Assembly (NCBI GenBank): GCA_002389765.1
Contig: DGQM01000018.1
Location: 27,049-91,048, forward strand
DNA from: Bacteroidetes bacterium UBA4414
GTDB lineage: Bacteria > Bacteroidota > Bacteroidia > Chitinophagales > Chitinophagaceae
Length of the DNA stretch: 64,000 bases
Direction of reading: 5' to 3'
The notes beneath the pieces are model-generated. The model had not been told where the DNA came from. It made no database searches and was given only the letters and a program-made list of their open reading frames with translations. Positions 1 through 10,283 of this stretch are shown here, in pieces; the first letter of the stretch is position 1; every line of letters begins with the position of its first letter. A program made the position numbers and the translations under genes.

Positions 1-868
1 TTGAAGTATTATATACTACTCTACCTTTCACATCACAAATAAGTACGGTTGCTTTATCTGCGACACCTATTGTTATTGCATCTGTAGCCGGATTCGGAAA
101 CACTTTAACCATGCCTACTGCAACTACATTGTTTACGGCTGCAGGTGGCGGTGTATATTTCAAACCACAAGCAGAGTCTTTTGTATATAGCGTATTAATC
201 TCTGTGCCGGACAATGCTCGGTTGTAAAAGCGTACATCATCGATATTGCCCTGAAAATAACGCGTAAGCCCTGTGCCTTGTCCACCTATATTAAATGGTG
301 TAGTTGTATTCACTAAAGAATCTACCAATATTGATGATGTATCGAGCACACCATTTACATATATATTAGTCAGCCCTCCTTTTGCCCATGTCATAGCAAC
401 GTGTATCCATGTAGTATCAGGAAGTACAGTTCTTCCCAACATAGTAGATTCATAAGTTTTGCCTTGTAAGGCTAACGCTAGTTTATTATTACTATATACA
501 CCAAACAGATATTCATCGCCAATACTATTATCCCATTTTGAAACGATTGCACCTTCGCCACCAAGCAAAACATCAATGTATATCCATGCAGAAATGGTTA
601 AGCCATCCATAACACTGTACTTTGCAGCATTACCTGCAGACACATAACCGCCACCAACAAATTTCAGCGAATTATTACCACCAAAACGGTCGTGAGAACG
701 AACGTGCACAGCATTGTAACTAACAAGAATACCTGTAGATGTACCATCTTTAAAACTATCTGCACCATTGAATGTAAAACAAGCTTTAAGGCTGTCTGAT
801 AATGATTGTGCATGTGTAGTAGATGCCAGTCCAAGCAAGGTTACCACTGTAAGTAATAGTCTCTTCAT
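1..868 (-). CDS. LamG/concanavalin-like secreted protein with T9SS type A sorting domain (3' end cut off)
   Basis: Read from the complement: the ATG is at 868-866 and the frame stays open to the window edge, giving about 289 residues of an incomplete protein. It begins with a Sec signal peptide (MKRLLLTVVTLLGLASTTHAQ). Residues about 25-225 look like a LamG/jelly-roll domain: typical segments are LTISAWIYID, WIHVAMTWAKG, INVYVNG-like IYVNGVLDT, and DDVRFYNRALSGTEI. After a short proline linker the sequence VKVFPNPATD starts a T9SS type A C-terminal domain, so the protein is expected at the cell surface or outside the cell. LamG domains often bind or cleave carbohydrate, but no catalytic domain is visible. 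The sorting tail is cut by the window edge and its length cannot be judged. Confidence 0.85.
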   Translation of the reverse strand, partial: MKRLLLTVVTLLGLASTTHAQSLSDSLKACFTFNGADSFKDGTSTGILVSYNAVHVRSHDRFGGNNSLKFVGGGYVSAGNAAKYSVMDGLTISAWIYIDVLLGGEGAIVSKWDNSIGDEYLFGVYSNNKLALALQGKTYESTMLGRTVLPDTTWIHVAMTWAKGGLTNIYVNGVLDTSSILVDSLVNTTTPFNIGGQGTGLTRYFQGNIDDVRFYNRALSGTEINTLYTKDSACGLKYTPPPAAVNNVVAVGMVKVFPNPATDAITIGVADKATVLICDVKGRVVYNTS

Positions 869-960
869 ATTGTTATGTTTTGATAATTTTTTGAAAGGAT
901 GAAAACAAGGGTGCATAAGTGACCATACTTATAGCACCCTATGATGAACAGGGAAAATCT

Positions 961-1890
961 TTATTCTACACCACAGCCTACAACAGGGGCCTGAAATGCC
1001 AGCTTACCAAAGCGAGGGATTTTTGCGTAAGCAGTACCATCATACTCAAACACATACGTGTTTTTGCATACCCAATAGCTACCATCGTAGCGCTTGTAAA
1101 TAACAGATGCATCAATGTTTTTACTTTCAGGGTAGCCGGTCAATGAATTACGTTTTACATTTTCAGTGCTTACCAGTATTGTCTTTATTACTTTATCTAC
1201 TTTCAGTTCAGGTTCGTTTTCCAGAGATGCTTTGAACCTATCGCCTATAGCTTTTTCTATTTCAGCATTTGTAGTTGCTGCAGATGCACGTGTTACAAAA
1301 TTGCTCAGGTCTTTTATTTTATCTGTAACTTTTACGTTAATAGTACCTGATGCCAGTAAAGTGCCATTGCTTGCTACTTTTGTATCTTTAGCACTTACCA
1401 CTTCTACTTTTACAAGAATGGTAGCGCCTATTTTCACGTTCTTGCCCAATTTGTTCAGGAACATACGGAATGCATCTTCTACAAGGTCATATTGTTCATA
1501 ATACCAACCACGATCGCTCATCAGCGGCACACCTGCAGCATCGCCACCAACGTAGTAGCCTGCACCTGCGGCACTACTGTAGCTATATACTTTCATATTC
1601 TCTCCACGAAACTGTTCGCTTGTGTAGGTTACTCCATTTGCAGAAAAGCGAACATCATAATAATCGCAATCAGCACAAACATCTTTCAATTTTTGTGAGA
1701 AGTAGGCACGGAAATACAGTGGCTCGCCCAATGTATATTCTTTTAGATAATCAGATTCGTTATCGCCGGAAGGGTTGTGATAATCTATTTTCTTGTTAAA
1801 GAATACCACCTCACCTTTATGCTTGTCGGCTTGTGCATAAGAAGTAGTTGTCATAGTAGCTGCAAGCAGCAGCAGTGCAATTTGTTTCAT
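961..1890 (-). CDS. Secreted protein of unknown function
   Basis: This 309-residue protein has a clear signal peptide (MKQIALLLLAATMTTTSYAQ) and no later membrane segment, so it is probably periplasmic or secreted. I do not recognise a family. The body looks beta-rich, with a CADCDYYDVRF segment near residue 75 and a C-terminal part that reads like a strand-turn-strand module (YKRYDGSYWVCKNTYVFEYDG). Four cysteines (two in CADC, one in WVCK, one in GCGVE at the end) could form disulfides. There is no T9SS tail. It lies between the LamG protein and the LytTR regulator on the same strand, with about 100 nt on each side, so it is probably a separate transcription unit. Confidence 0.6.
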   Translation of the reverse strand: MKQIALLLLAATMTTTSYAQADKHKGEVVFFNKKIDYHNPSGDNESDYLKEYTLGEPLYFRAYFSQKLKDVCADCDYYDVRFSANGVTYTSEQFRGENMKVYSYSSAAGAGYYVGGDAAGVPLMSDRGWYYEQYDLVEDAFRMFLNKLGKNVKIGATILVKVEVVSAKDTKVASNGTLLASGTINVKVTDKIKDLSNFVTRASAATTNAEIEKAIGDRFKASLENEPELKVDKVIKTILVSTENVKRNSLTGYPESKNIDASVIYKRYDGSYWVCKNTYVFEYDGTAYAKIPRFGKLAFQAPVVGCGVE

Positions 1891-1998
1891 AACTTGTTGA
1901 TTATGAAATCAAAGCTATCATCAACACATGCTTATTCATTACAACAATTCACGAGCGGTGCGTATCAATTCATAAACGTTTCATTATAATCATGAAAG

Positions 1999-2760
1999 CT
2001 ATTGTCCTACCCTTACTTCCTTCAGTACATCTTCCAGTTCACCCTTCTTTTCTTTAGATACCGGCACGGATATTTTATTATCCATCACCAACATGCTTTC
2101 GCCTTTGTTGTATTTCGTGACAAAGTTAAAATTGACCATATAAGACCTGTGCGGGCGATAAAAATGTTTACGTGCATTCAAGACATCTTCAAAAAATTTC
2201 AGCTTTTTACTTACCAGTATTTTAGAGCCATTACGCAGCCACACATGTGTGTATGCACCTTCTGCCTCCAATAAAATGATATCAAGCACCTCTACAAACA
2301 GCAAACCGTCTGATACAGGCAATGCGATACGGGAAAATTCGTTAGCGGTATTGTTTTCTTTAAATAGCTCTACACGCTTCTGCATATTAGCAGCATGCAG
2401 TTTATGGCTTACTTTTTCAAGTGCAACATTTAGCTGGTCTATATTAACCGGCTTCAGCAAATAGTCTATTGCAGATACCTCAAAGGCTTTCAAAGCATAC
2501 TCGCTATAAGCGGTTATAAATATGATTTCGAAATTTACATCCTTTATAAAGTCGAGCAATTCAAAACCATTGTAGCCCGGCATCTCTATATCGAGCAGTA
2601 CCAGTTGAGGTGCAGTTTTGTGTATCAGCTTCACCCCATCAGGGATATTCGATGCCTCGCCCATATACTCAACATTCGGGCAATACTGTGATAGTATATT
2701 TTTCAGCGCCCTTCTTGCTGGCTCTTCGTCGTCAATAATGATGGTTCTTATCTTTTCCAT
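1999..2760 (-). CDS. LytTR-family response regulator
   Basis: This is a two-domain regulator of about 253 residues. The N-terminal receiver has the acidic pocket IIIDDEEPARR, the phospho-acceptor Asp in LVLLDIEMPGYNG, the Thr/Ser position in IIFITAYSEYALKAF, and the Lys in YLLKPVN. The C-terminal LytTR DNA-binding domain (about residues 145-245) contains ILLEAEGAYTHVWLRNG and YRPHRSYMVNFNFV. The ATG at 2760-2758 is chosen; a TTG two codons upstream directly abuts the stop of the kinase gene. It is co-transcribed with the sensor kinase upstream on the minus strand with a 6-nt gap, so the two form a cognate LytS/LytR-type system. Targets are unknown. Confidence 0.92.
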   Translation of the reverse strand: MEKIRTIIIDDEEPARRALKNILSQYCPNVEYMGEASNIPDGVKLIHKTAPQLVLLDIEMPGYNGFELLDFIKDVNFEIIFITAYSEYALKAFEVSAIDYLLKPVNIDQLNVALEKVSHKLHAANMQKRVELFKENNTANEFSRIALPVSDGLLFVEVLDIILLEAEGAYTHVWLRNGSKILVSKKLKFFEDVLNARKHFYRPHRSYMVNFNFVTKYNKGESMLVMDNKISVPVSKEKKGELEDVLKEVRVGQ

Positions 2761-2766
2761 TTTCAA

Positions 2767-5691
2767 CTATATGTACTCTACAGGCAGATGCAATACCACC
2801 ATTGTACCTGTTGGCTTGTCATCTGTTCCTAAATCAATTGTTTGCAATCCTATCTTACCCTGATAGTATTTATTTAATAATTCTAACCGCTGTTGTGTGG
2901 CATTTACCGCAAAGCTTTTATGTGATTTTACCTTTCTGGCATTTATTTCATCTGCTCGTTTGCGCCCTACACCGTTATCTGTAATGGTGCATACCAGTTG
3001 CTTTTGTGTATGTAGTAATTCAAATTGTATAGACAGTTTTTTGTCACCTTCTTTGTGCAGCAGCCCGTGCTTCAGTGCATTTTCTACAAACGGTTGTATT
3101 ATCATGGCCGGTATGGCAAGCTCTTCCTTATCTGCTACACCAACTACCGTCAGTGCATATTCAAACTGTTTACCAAAGCGTAGTTTCTCCAGCTCCAGAT
3201 ATAGCTCCAGCATTTCCAGCTCTTCCTGCAGGGGCAACTTATCCTTGCCTGATGCATCCAATACTTTCCTCATCAGCGTGCTGAATTTGCTGAAGTATAT
3301 ATTTGCATTACGTATATCGTTTTGCAATACCAGATCTTGTATAGAATTAAGTGCGTTATATACAAAATGCGGATTCATTTGCGCCTTCAGCGCGGCAAGT
3401 TGCGATGAGCGAATACCTTGCTCCAACTGATTTCTTTTATTGATAGTACGTATACGCAGAAAGAACACACCCGAAACAAGCAGAACCAACCCCAGGCCAG
3501 CAACTACAAAAAACCACCACTCCATCCAGAATGGCTTCGCCACATGAATCTTGATGGTGGCGGTATTTACCGATACCCCTCCGTCTTCATTGTAAGCACG
3601 CACCATAAAAGTATAATCTCCCGGAGGCAATGATGTAAACCTAGCATAGTCTGTATTGTATCCACTCTCTGTCCATACGGTATCCAAGCCTTGCATCTTG
3701 TAGCTGTAAGAATACTGGTGCTTGTGCGTAAAACCCTGCGTACCAAAATAGACAATCAGTTTATTTTGATTGTATGGCAGTTTGATATGCGTATATATGG
3801 GCACTTCCTCATCATTTACCAGCAGGCGCTTCAGGTATATATTGGGCTTGATGCTGTTGACTGTACGGATATTTGCAGGAAATGTTATCAGGCCTTTGTT
3901 AGTAGCTAGATACACGGTGTTATCCGCGACATATATCTGCCTGATTTCTGCATTGGGCAAGCCATCGTGCCAATCTATATAGCTTACATTGTCTGTATTT
4001 GTATTGATAACATTAAACCCTTTTTCTGTAGCTACCCACACCAGCGAATCCTTACAATAAATAGCGCGTACGTTATTACCATTCAACTTATCTGTACCGG
4101 ATATGTTGCTGATGATACGCGCATTGTTTACCCGCATCAAACCACTGGCTACCGTACCTATCCAAAGATGCCCTTTGCTATCGGTCTTCATAGATGTAGC
4201 AAATACTTTTTGCCCGTTGTACAGCAATTCCTTTTCTCTGTTCAGCGTATCATAATAATAGGTACCATCAGAATAGCCCACCCACTTCAGCATATCTGCT
4301 GATGTATAAGCCACATAGCGAGCCGCTTTTAGCTTGAGGAAGTGTATACTATCTATGACATTCCCGCGCAACTGCATCCAACCCGCATTTTGTATAGATG
4401 CAAATAACGTTTTACCATTATCGGCAAAACATATGTCCCTGAATCCACTTCGCCCTATTTCAGATGTTCGCCCCTTATCTGCTTCATAGTAAGAGGTAAC
4501 ACCCTGCGCAATGATGTATTTGGTTTCAGTAGTATCAACTATTATTTTGCGCACCATAGATACGGCTTGCTGTGGCTTTACCGGTTGTGATACTTTACCG
4601 TTGCGTATCATATCTACCACACCATTAAAATAACCAAGCAGTATATCCTTCTTTCGGTTGATATACATAGACGTTACATTGTCTGACGATATACCCGATG
4701 ATGCCTGACTATAAAACATGATATCAATATTGGGCACTATATATATGCCATTATCAAGCGATGTAAACCAATAATTATTTTCACCATCGCGCATTACGTT
4801 TGATATATCTGCGTCTCTGAAAAAACGTATTCCGTTGTATTGCAGATTAAGGTCGGCATCTACACACAATGCACCTTCTTGTGTACAAAGCCATATAAAC
4901 TTGCCTACGGCACTCACAGTAAAAATGCGGCTTCCTGCTAATGCTGGTGGTATTTGTTTTAGTACAATCAGTGAATCATTCCTGATTTCGGAGAGGTAAT
5001 AATCACGCTCCGGATTTATCTCCGTAAACATCATTAACCTGCTGCCATGATAAAATATATAGTTGCGGTTTTGCACTATACGTGGCAATAACCCGGGCAG
5101 GTTTGTTTTATCAATTTTCGTGAACTTTCCTTTTTGCAGCCTATGCACTCCTTGCCCTATTACAGATACATATATGCTGCCATCTGTAGCATACAGCATA
5201 TTGGAAGCAAGCGCACTCCTTGCTTCTGCAGAATAATACCATCGTTGAATTTTATTTGTAGAGATGTCATAATGTGCTACACCACCTACTATGGTATAAT
5301 AAACACCGTTATCCCCAATTGCATTTTCAGGGAACGTGGGATATTCTTTAGAAACGTCTACGGCTATCTTCAACGAATCGCCTGCTATATAAAATATCTG
5401 CCCGTTGAAGTTTTTGCACCACATGCGCCCATGCGTATCTTCTTTCAGGTCTGATATGCTTTTACCATTTTGCCCGGCACAAGTATATTGCTTTACCTGC
5501 TTGCCATCGTAACGAAAAACACCTTCATTTCCCGCCACCCATATATAGCCTGCTTTATCCTGACGAATACTGTAGACTTCGCTACCGATAATATTTTCGG
5601 TTTCTTTAGGCTGATAGAAATAAGGATGCTGTGCCTTTGCTACAAAACACAGGCACAACAATGATACCAATATCCATTGCCTGAAAAACAT
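2767..5691 (-). CDS. Propeller-domain sensor histidine kinase (LytS/His_kinase type)
   Basis: This 974-residue protein starts with a signal peptide (MFFRQWILVSLLCLCFVAKAQ). The long periplasmic part has two-component-regulator propeller repeats, for example EVYSIRQDKAGYIWVAGNEGVFRYDG, present as units near residues 40-330 and 510-610, followed by a Y_Y_Y domain (YSYKMQGLDTVWTESG, LPPGDYTFMVRAYNEDG). One membrane segment lies near residues 725-748 (WWFFVVAGLGLVLLVSGVFF). The cytoplasmic kinase belongs to the His_kinase/LytS group: the histidine is in MNPHFVYNALNSIQ and the ATP N-box in IIQPFVENALKHGL, with ITDNGVGR behind it. The architecture is that of propeller kinases, but the protein lacks the fused AraC/receiver domains of classical hybrid systems and is paired with the separate LytTR regulator. 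The ligand is unknown. Confidence 0.93.
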   Translation of the reverse strand: MFFRQWILVSLLCLCFVAKAQHPYFYQPKETENIIGSEVYSIRQDKAGYIWVAGNEGVFRYDGKQVKQYTCAGQNGKSISDLKEDTHGRMWCKNFNGQIFYIAGDSLKIAVDVSKEYPTFPENAIGDNGVYYTIVGGVAHYDISTNKIQRWYYSAEARSALASNMLYATDGSIYVSVIGQGVHRLQKGKFTKIDKTNLPGLLPRIVQNRNYIFYHGSRLMMFTEINPERDYYLSEIRNDSLIVLKQIPPALAGSRIFTVSAVGKFIWLCTQEGALCVDADLNLQYNGIRFFRDADISNVMRDGENNYWFTSLDNGIYIVPNIDIMFYSQASSGISSDNVTSMYINRKKDILLGYFNGVVDMIRNGKVSQPVKPQQAVSMVRKIIVDTTETKYIIAQGVTSYYEADKGRTSEIGRSGFRDICFADNGKTLFASIQNAGWMQLRGNVIDSIHFLKLKAARYVAYTSADMLKWVGYSDGTYYYDTLNREKELLYNGQKVFATSMKTDSKGHLWIGTVASGLMRVNNARIISNISGTDKLNGNNVRAIYCKDSLVWVATEKGFNVINTNTDNVSYIDWHDGLPNAEIRQIYVADNTVYLATNKGLITFPANIRTVNSIKPNIYLKRLLVNDEEVPIYTHIKLPYNQNKLIVYFGTQGFTHKHQYSYSYKMQGLDTVWTESGYNTDYARFTSLPPGDYTFMVRAYNEDGGVSVNTATIKIHVAKPFWMEWWFFVVAGLGLVLLVSGVFFLRIRTINKRNQLEQGIRSSQLAALKAQMNPHFVYNALNSIQDLVLQNDIRNANIYFSKFSTLMRKVLDASGKDKLPLQEELEMLELYLELEKLRFGKQFEYALTVVGVADKEELAIPAMIIQPFVENALKHGLLHKEGDKKLSIQFELLHTQKQLVCTITDNGVGRKRADEINARKVKSHKSFAVNATQQRLELLNKYYQGKIGLQTIDLGTDDKPTGTMVVLHLPVEYI

Positions 5692-5767
5692 ACAACAAGG
5701 TACAGGTTTGCGCTGTTTCTTAGTAGCTATTCTTCATGAACAGTCTTTTTCAATTCATGAACGTACG

Positions 5768-6289
5768 TTAGTAATTAGGAATCTTACTCCTGTCTGCTTT
5801 TTGCAGGTAGCTGCTGAATTTGTTGAGGTTGGAAAATATATTGCACATGTACTCGGGAAACTTATTGATATTCTGATATTTCAATACGTTTACCATTACA
5901 GCATTGTTCTCGCTACGCAGTGCGATGTTTGCACTCAGGTCTTTATCTGCATCGGCCAGCATATCTCTGATGATTGCCTCCCAAACATAGCCGCTGAATG
6001 TGTAGTGATATTTATCGAAAAACGGTTTATAGCGTTTTATCACCCTGATATCATCCAGATTTATTACAAAATCGTACAGGTGGTATTCTTTGTCGGAGTT
6101 GAGCGGGAAACACTTACCTTCTTCCCACGGCCCAAGTGATGCCAGTGTAACGCTGTCGGGCTTTGCCGCGGGCTTCTTAGCCTTATTATTTGTTGCCTGC
6201 TTGGAAACAGATTTCTTTTTGGGAGTTACCTGTGCCATAAGACCTGCCGAAAACAGGCATAATATGAGAATTGATAATAGTCTTTTCAT
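5768..6289 (-). CDS. Small secreted protein of unknown function
   Basis: The chosen ATG gives 173 residues starting MKRLLSILILCLFSAGLMAQ, a clean signal peptide; an upstream in-frame start would add 25 residues before this peptide and is unlikely. After cleavage there is a Lys/Ala-rich linker (about residues 22-45) and then a compact domain with many aromatic residues (KRYKPFFDKYHYTFSGYVWEAIIRDML). No known motif was found. It is the first minus-strand gene left of the aconitase promoter region and is followed by the sensor kinase gene about 75 nt downstream, so co-transcription is possible but not shown. Confidence 0.6.
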   Translation of the reverse strand: MKRLLSILILCLFSAGLMAQVTPKKKSVSKQATNNKAKKPAAKPDSVTLASLGPWEEGKCFPLNSDKEYHLYDFVINLDDIRVIKRYKPFFDKYHYTFSGYVWEAIIRDMLADADKDLSANIALRSENNAVMVNVLKYQNINKFPEYMCNIFSNLNKFSSYLQKADRSKIPNY

Positions 6290-6448
6290 AATCCGTTGCT
6301 GTAAACTAACCCCTGTCTCTATACACAGTAAAAATACAGATATATTTTCATCAATCATACCCAAGCACCTGATTTATAAAAATTCATCATATATATTCGT
6401 TTAGCAAAACGGTTATATTTTTCACTTTCTATTATGTGTCATTTTCGG

Positions 6449-6456
6449 TAACTTCG
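6449..6456 (+). promoter_or_regulatory. Probable -7 promoter box of the aconitase gene
   Basis: TAACTTCG matches the Bacteroidota -7 consensus TAnnTTTG in seven of eight positions and lies 44 nt before the aconitase ATG. No clear -33 TTG is seen at the expected distance. Confidence 0.4.
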
Positions 6457-6500
6457 CGACGTCTTTTTAACCTCTAACAATTCAAAATATATTTTAAGTA

Positions 6501-8765
6501 ATGGCTTTTGATCTAGATCTTATCCAACGTTTGTATAGCGAATTGCCCGGCAAAGTAGCCGCAGCTCGTACACTGTTGGGTCGTCCGCTTACATTGGCAG
6601 AAAAAATATTGTATGCTCACTCTTTCGAGAAAGCAACACAGGCGTATACACGTGGTAAAGACTACGTAAACTTTGCACCCGATCGCGTTGCGATGCAGGA
6701 TGCCACAGCGCAGATGGCGTTGTTGCAGTTTATGACTTGCGGACGTGCAAAAGTTGCAGTACCAAGCTCGGTACACTGCGACCACTTGATACAAGCTAAA
6801 GTAGGTGCAACACAAGATCTGGCAACTGCCAACGATGTAAACAAAGAAGTATACGACTTCCTTTCTTCTATATCAGACAAATACGGTATCGGCTTCTGGA
6901 AAGCAGGTGCAGGTATCATTCACCAGGTAGTATTGGAAAACTATGCTTTCCCTGGCGGCATGATGATTGGTACAGATAGCCACACACCAAACGCAGGTGG
7001 TCTGGGTATGATTGCCATAGGTGTTGGTGGTGCTGATGCGGTAGACGTAATGGCGGGCCTGCCTTGGGAGCTGAAAATGCCTAAACTGATAGGTGTGAAG
7101 CTGACAGGTAAAATGAACGGCTGGACTAGTGCTAAAGACATCATCCTGAAAGTAGCAGGTATACTTACTGTTAAAGGTGGTACCGGTGCTATCGTTGAAT
7201 ATTTTGGTGAAGGTGCTGATAGCCTGAGCGCAACTGGTAAAGGTACAATCTGTAACATGGGTGCTGAAATAGGTGCTACGTGTTCTCTGTTTGCATACGA
7301 CGAGAAAATGGCAGACTACTTGCGTGGTACTGCACGTGCTGATATAGCAGAACTGGCTAACGGTGTGAAAGAACACCTGCGTCCTGATGCTGAAGTATAT
7401 GCAGACCCTGCTAAATACTACGATCAACTGATTGAAATAAACCTGGATGAACTGGAACCGTACGTAAATGGTCCTTTCACTCCGGATCTGGCTACGCCTA
7501 TCAGCAAAATGGCTGAAGTAGCAAAAGCAAACGGATGGCCTGAAGATGTAGAGGTTGCATTGATTGGTTCTTGTACCAACTCTTCTTACGAAGATATTTC
7601 TCGTGCTGCTTCTATTGCAGAAGATGCAATGGCAAAAGGCCTGAAAGCAAAAAGCGAATACACGATCACTCCGGGTTCTGAAATGGTACGCTTCACTATT
7701 GAGCGCGATGGTTTCCTGAAAACTTTCGATAAGATGGGTGGTGTGGTACTGGCAAACGCTTGTGGTCCTTGTATCGGCCAGTGGGCTCGCCACATCGACG
7801 ATCCTAATCGTAAGAACACAATCGTTACATCATTCAACCGCAACTTTGCTAAGCGTAATGATGGTTATGCATCTACACACGCATTCGTAGCATCTCCTGA
7901 AATCGTTACTGCATTTGCTATATCAGGCAAACTGACTTTCAACCCGCTGAAAGACAAACTGATAAATGAAAAAGGTGAAGAAGTAATGCTGGATGAACCT
8001 AAAGGTTTTGAACTACCTTCTAAAGGTTTTGCTGTCGAAGACGCTGGTTACCAAGCACCTGCAGAAGACGGTAGCAAAGTAGAAGTAAAAGTAAATCCTG
8101 AAAGTTCTCGTCTGCAACTGTTAGCACCATTCTCTGCTTGGGAAGGTACTAACCTGCATGGTTTGAAACTGTTGATTAAAGCATTCGGTAAATGTACTAC
8201 TGACCACATCTCTATGGCTGGCCCGTGGTTGAAATTCCGTGGCCACCTCGACAACATATCTAACAACATGTTGATTGGTGCCGTGAATGCTTTCAACAAT
8301 GAAACTAACAAAGTTAAAAACCAACTGACTGGCGAATACGGTGAAGTACCTGCAGTACAACGCGCATACAAAGCACAGGGCATTGGCAGCGTAGTAGTAG
8401 GCGACGAAAACTACGGTGAAGGTAGCTCTCGCGAACATGCGGCTATGGAACCACGCCACCTGGGTGTACGTGCGATAGTTGTTAAGAGCTTTGCTCGTAT
8501 CCACGAAACAAACCTGAAAAAGCAAGGTATGCTGGCGTTGACATTCAACGATAAAGCAGACTATGATAAAATACAGGAAGATGACAACATCGACATTCTG
8601 GGCCTGACTGATTTCAAAGAAGGTACACCACTGACTATGATTCTGAAACACAGTGATGGTAGCATTGACGAAATCATGCTGAACCACACTTACAATGCAC
8701 AACAAATTGAATGGTTCAAAGCCGGTGGTGCATTGAATGTTATCCGTGCAGAATTTGCTAAGTAA
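6501..8765 (+). CDS. acn: Aconitate hydratase (mitochondrial-type aconitase)
   Basis: This enzyme interconverts citrate and isocitrate in the TCA cycle through a 4Fe-4S cluster. The protein has 754 residues, the usual length of the mitochondrial-like aconitase found in Bacteroidota. The three cluster cysteines are visible in [12 protein letters not shown] and [11 protein letters not shown]. Substrate-site segments include [14 protein letters not shown] early and, in the C-terminal swivel domain, [24 protein letters not shown]. It stands alone with its own promoter and a strong hairpin terminator, and is convergent with tcdA. Other carbon-metabolism genes in the window (fumC, lpdA, lipB) are not linked to it. 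Confidence 0.97.
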   Translation: MAFDLDLIQRLYSELPGKVAAARTLLGRPLTLAEKILYAHSFEKATQAYTRGKDYVNFAPDRVAMQDATAQMALLQFMTCGRAKVAVPSSVHCDHLIQAKVGATQDLATANDVNKEVYDFLSSISDKYGIGFWKAGAGIIHQVVLENYAFPGGMMIGTDSHTPNAGGLGMIAIGVGGADAVDVMAGLPWELKMPKLIGVKLTGKMNGWTSAKDIILKVAGILTVKGGTGAIVEYFGEGADSLSATGKGTICNMGAEIGATCSLFAYDEKMADYLRGTARADIAELANGVKEHLRPDAEVYADPAKYYDQLIEINLDELEPYVNGPFTPDLATPISKMAEVAKANGWPEDVEVALIGSCTNSSYEDISRAASIAEDAMAKGLKAKSEYTITPGSEMVRFTIERDGFLKTFDKMGGVVLANACGPCIGQWARHIDDPNRKNTIVTSFNRNFAKRNDGYASTHAFVASPEIVTAFAISGKLTFNPLKDKLINEKGEEVMLDEPKGFELPSKGFAVEDAGYQAPAEDGSKVEVKVNPESSRLQLLAPFSAWEGTNLHGLKLLIKAFGKCTTDHISMAGPWLKFRGHLDNISNNMLIGAVNAFNNETNKVKNQLTGEYGEVPAVQRAYKAQGIGSVVVGDENYGEGSSREHAAMEPRHLGVRAIVVKSFARIHETNLKKQGMLALTFNDKADYDKIQEDDNIDILGLTDFKEGTPLTMILKHSDGSIDEIMLNHTYNAQQIEWFKAGGALNVIRAEFAK

Positions 8766-8785
8766 TCAACACAAAGCAACATAAC

Positions 8786-8813
8786 AAAAGCCACATCTTC
8801 GGATGTGGCTTTT
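8786..8813. terminator. Bidirectional terminator between aconitase and tcdA
   Basis: An 8-bp perfect stem (GCCACATC/GATGTGGC) with a TTCG loop is flanked by A4 on the left and T5 on the right, so it can end transcription from both convergent genes. Confidence 0.85.
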
Positions 8814-8837
8814 TCTTTCTATATTAATTCGGTTTGT

Positions 8838-9560
8838 TTATCCTTCCATCAAATCTCTGATGGCAACAGATGCTACACATGCACCAAATGTTGCTGGCAG
8901 GTAAGAGATAGTACCATAGGCAGATTTTTTGAAATTGCTGCCATCTGTCAACATCAACGATTCTTTTATAGGGTCTTCCGGAGAGAAGACCACTTTGATA
9001 CCCTTGCGAATATTTGACTCTTTCAGCTTCTTACGTATCTGCTGTGCAAACGGGCAGTTGTAGGTTTTAGAAATATCCACCACTCGCAATTGCGTAGGGT
9101 CCAGCTTGGCGCCAGCTCCCATAGAGCTTACAATGCGCAGTCCTTTTTCATAAGCTGCTTTAATGAACGTAATCTTTGGCGTGATACTATCTATCGCCTC
9201 TACCACGTAATCATAATGTGTATCCAATACATCTGCTACTTTTTCGGGCGTTATGAACTCCTTGATGCTACGCAACTTCAATTCGGGGTTGATAGCCAGC
9301 AGGCGTTCTGCCATGATATCTGCTTTAGACTGTCCGTGCGTGGTAGCCAATGCAGGCAATTGCCTGTTGCGATTGCTGGGGTCTACTATATCGCCATCTA
9401 CAATGGTCATCTGCCCCACACCTGCACGACATACAAACTCTGCAGCAAATGAGCCTACACCACCCATACCCACAACCAACACATGTGAGTTAATGAGCTT
9501 ATTCAATTTCTCTTTACCAATCAGTAATTCCGTACGCGAGAGCCAGCTTGTATCTTTCAT
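8838..9560 (-). CDS. tcdA: tRNA threonylcarbamoyladenosine dehydratase TcdA
   Basis: This 240-residue member of the E1/ThiF family cyclises t6A to ct6A at position 37 of ANN-decoding tRNAs. The nucleotide-binding loop is VVGMGGVGSFAAEFVCRAGVG, followed by the Asp of TIVDGDIVDPSNRNRQLPA, which is typical of TcdA/CsdL. Length and layout fit the family. The ATG overlaps the stop of the upstream TatD gene in an ATGA, so the two form an operon and are probably translationally coupled. The assignment to TcdA rather than another ThiF protein rests on the RNRQ motif and length. Confidence 0.9.
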   Translation of the reverse strand: MKDTSWLSRTELLIGKEKLNKLINSHVLVVGMGGVGSFAAEFVCRAGVGQMTIVDGDIVDPSNRNRQLPALATTHGQSKADIMAERLLAINPELKLRSIKEFITPEKVADVLDTHYDYVVEAIDSITPKITFIKAAYEKGLRIVSSMGAGAKLDPTQLRVVDISKTYNCPFAQQIRKKLKESNIRKGIKVVFSPEDPIKESLMLTDGSNFKKSAYGTISYLPATFGACVASVAIRDLMEG

Positions 9561-10222
9561 ATATTAAAAACAGCTTGAACGTTTTTTTGAAGCTGCAAAA
9601 TAAGGGTATCCAAATCAGTTTTCCTTATATCGGCAGCTTTTTCATATATATGCCCGATGCTAAATTCCGTATCGTCTGTTTCGAGAAAAAAGCTTGTTGC
9701 AGGGCAGCATTGAATGGCCACTATGGCAGGAGCGTTGTCTTTCTGCAAAGCTGCACCAAAAGACAGATAATAACCCCTATTGAGAATCCGCTCTGCCAAC
9801 TGTACATTTTTATTAAATCCGTGAAAGATGACAGGTACTACTACCTGCTCCCGTTTCAGCAGTTCCAACACTTCATCATAAGCACGTACACAATGTATAA
9901 TCAATGGCTTTCGCAGCTTATTGGCTAATTGTATTTGCAGGCGAAATACCCTCTCCTGCAAAAGCCATGGTGTTGCAGTAAGCTTATCAAGCCCACACTC
10001 TCCTATTGCCACTACATTGGGTAGCGTAGCATATTTCTCCAACTGGGATAACTGATTATCTAAATCCGCATCAATATACCATGGATGTATACCTAGCGAA
10101 CACAAACCACCTTCTGATGCTTTTTCGAAAGCTTGATACCTGTTTGTAATAAACAGCCCTTCCCCCACGTTATGATGGGTGTGTATGTCTATATATTTGC
10201 TCAATGGGTACGAATATATCAA
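9557..10222 (-). CDS. TatD-family metal-dependent hydrolase
   Basis: This 221-residue TIM-barrel hydrolase has the metal-binding start YIDIHTHHN, the mid-protein glutamate in AIGECGLDKL, the histidine in KPLIIHCVRAYDEV, the histidine in VIFHGFNKN, and the late Asp in FFLETDD. These are the TatD signature residues. It is shorter than typical TatD (about 255), mainly through shorter loops. The first usable start is TTG (10222-10220), since no in-frame ATG precedes the conserved HTH segment. It overlaps tcdA by four bases. A second, full-length TatD paralogue is at 62387-63151. Family members are 3'-5' deoxyribonucleases or aminoacyl-ester hydrolases; the substrate here is unknown. Confidence 0.88.
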   Translation of the reverse strand: MIYSYPLSKYIDIHTHHNVGEGLFITNRYQAFEKASEGGLCSLGIHPWYIDADLDNQLSQLEKYATLPNVVAIGECGLDKLTATPWLLQERVFRLQIQLANKLRKPLIIHCVRAYDEVLELLKREQVVVPVIFHGFNKNVQLAERILNRGYYLSFGAALQKDNAPAIVAIQCCPATSFFLETDDTEFSIGHIYEKAADIRKTDLDTLILQLQKNVQAVFNI

Positions 10223-10283
10223 TACTATAACAATACAGGCTTGCTAACCTGTAATCATTTTTAGTAATTTTACATTAGTCATT

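Noticed and set aside
6873..7793. 306-codon open frame antisense to aconitase
   Set aside because: It lies fully inside a conserved gene on the other strand, is rich in Cys, Phe, Thr and Tyr, and shows no domain or start context. It is the mirror of aconitase codon use.
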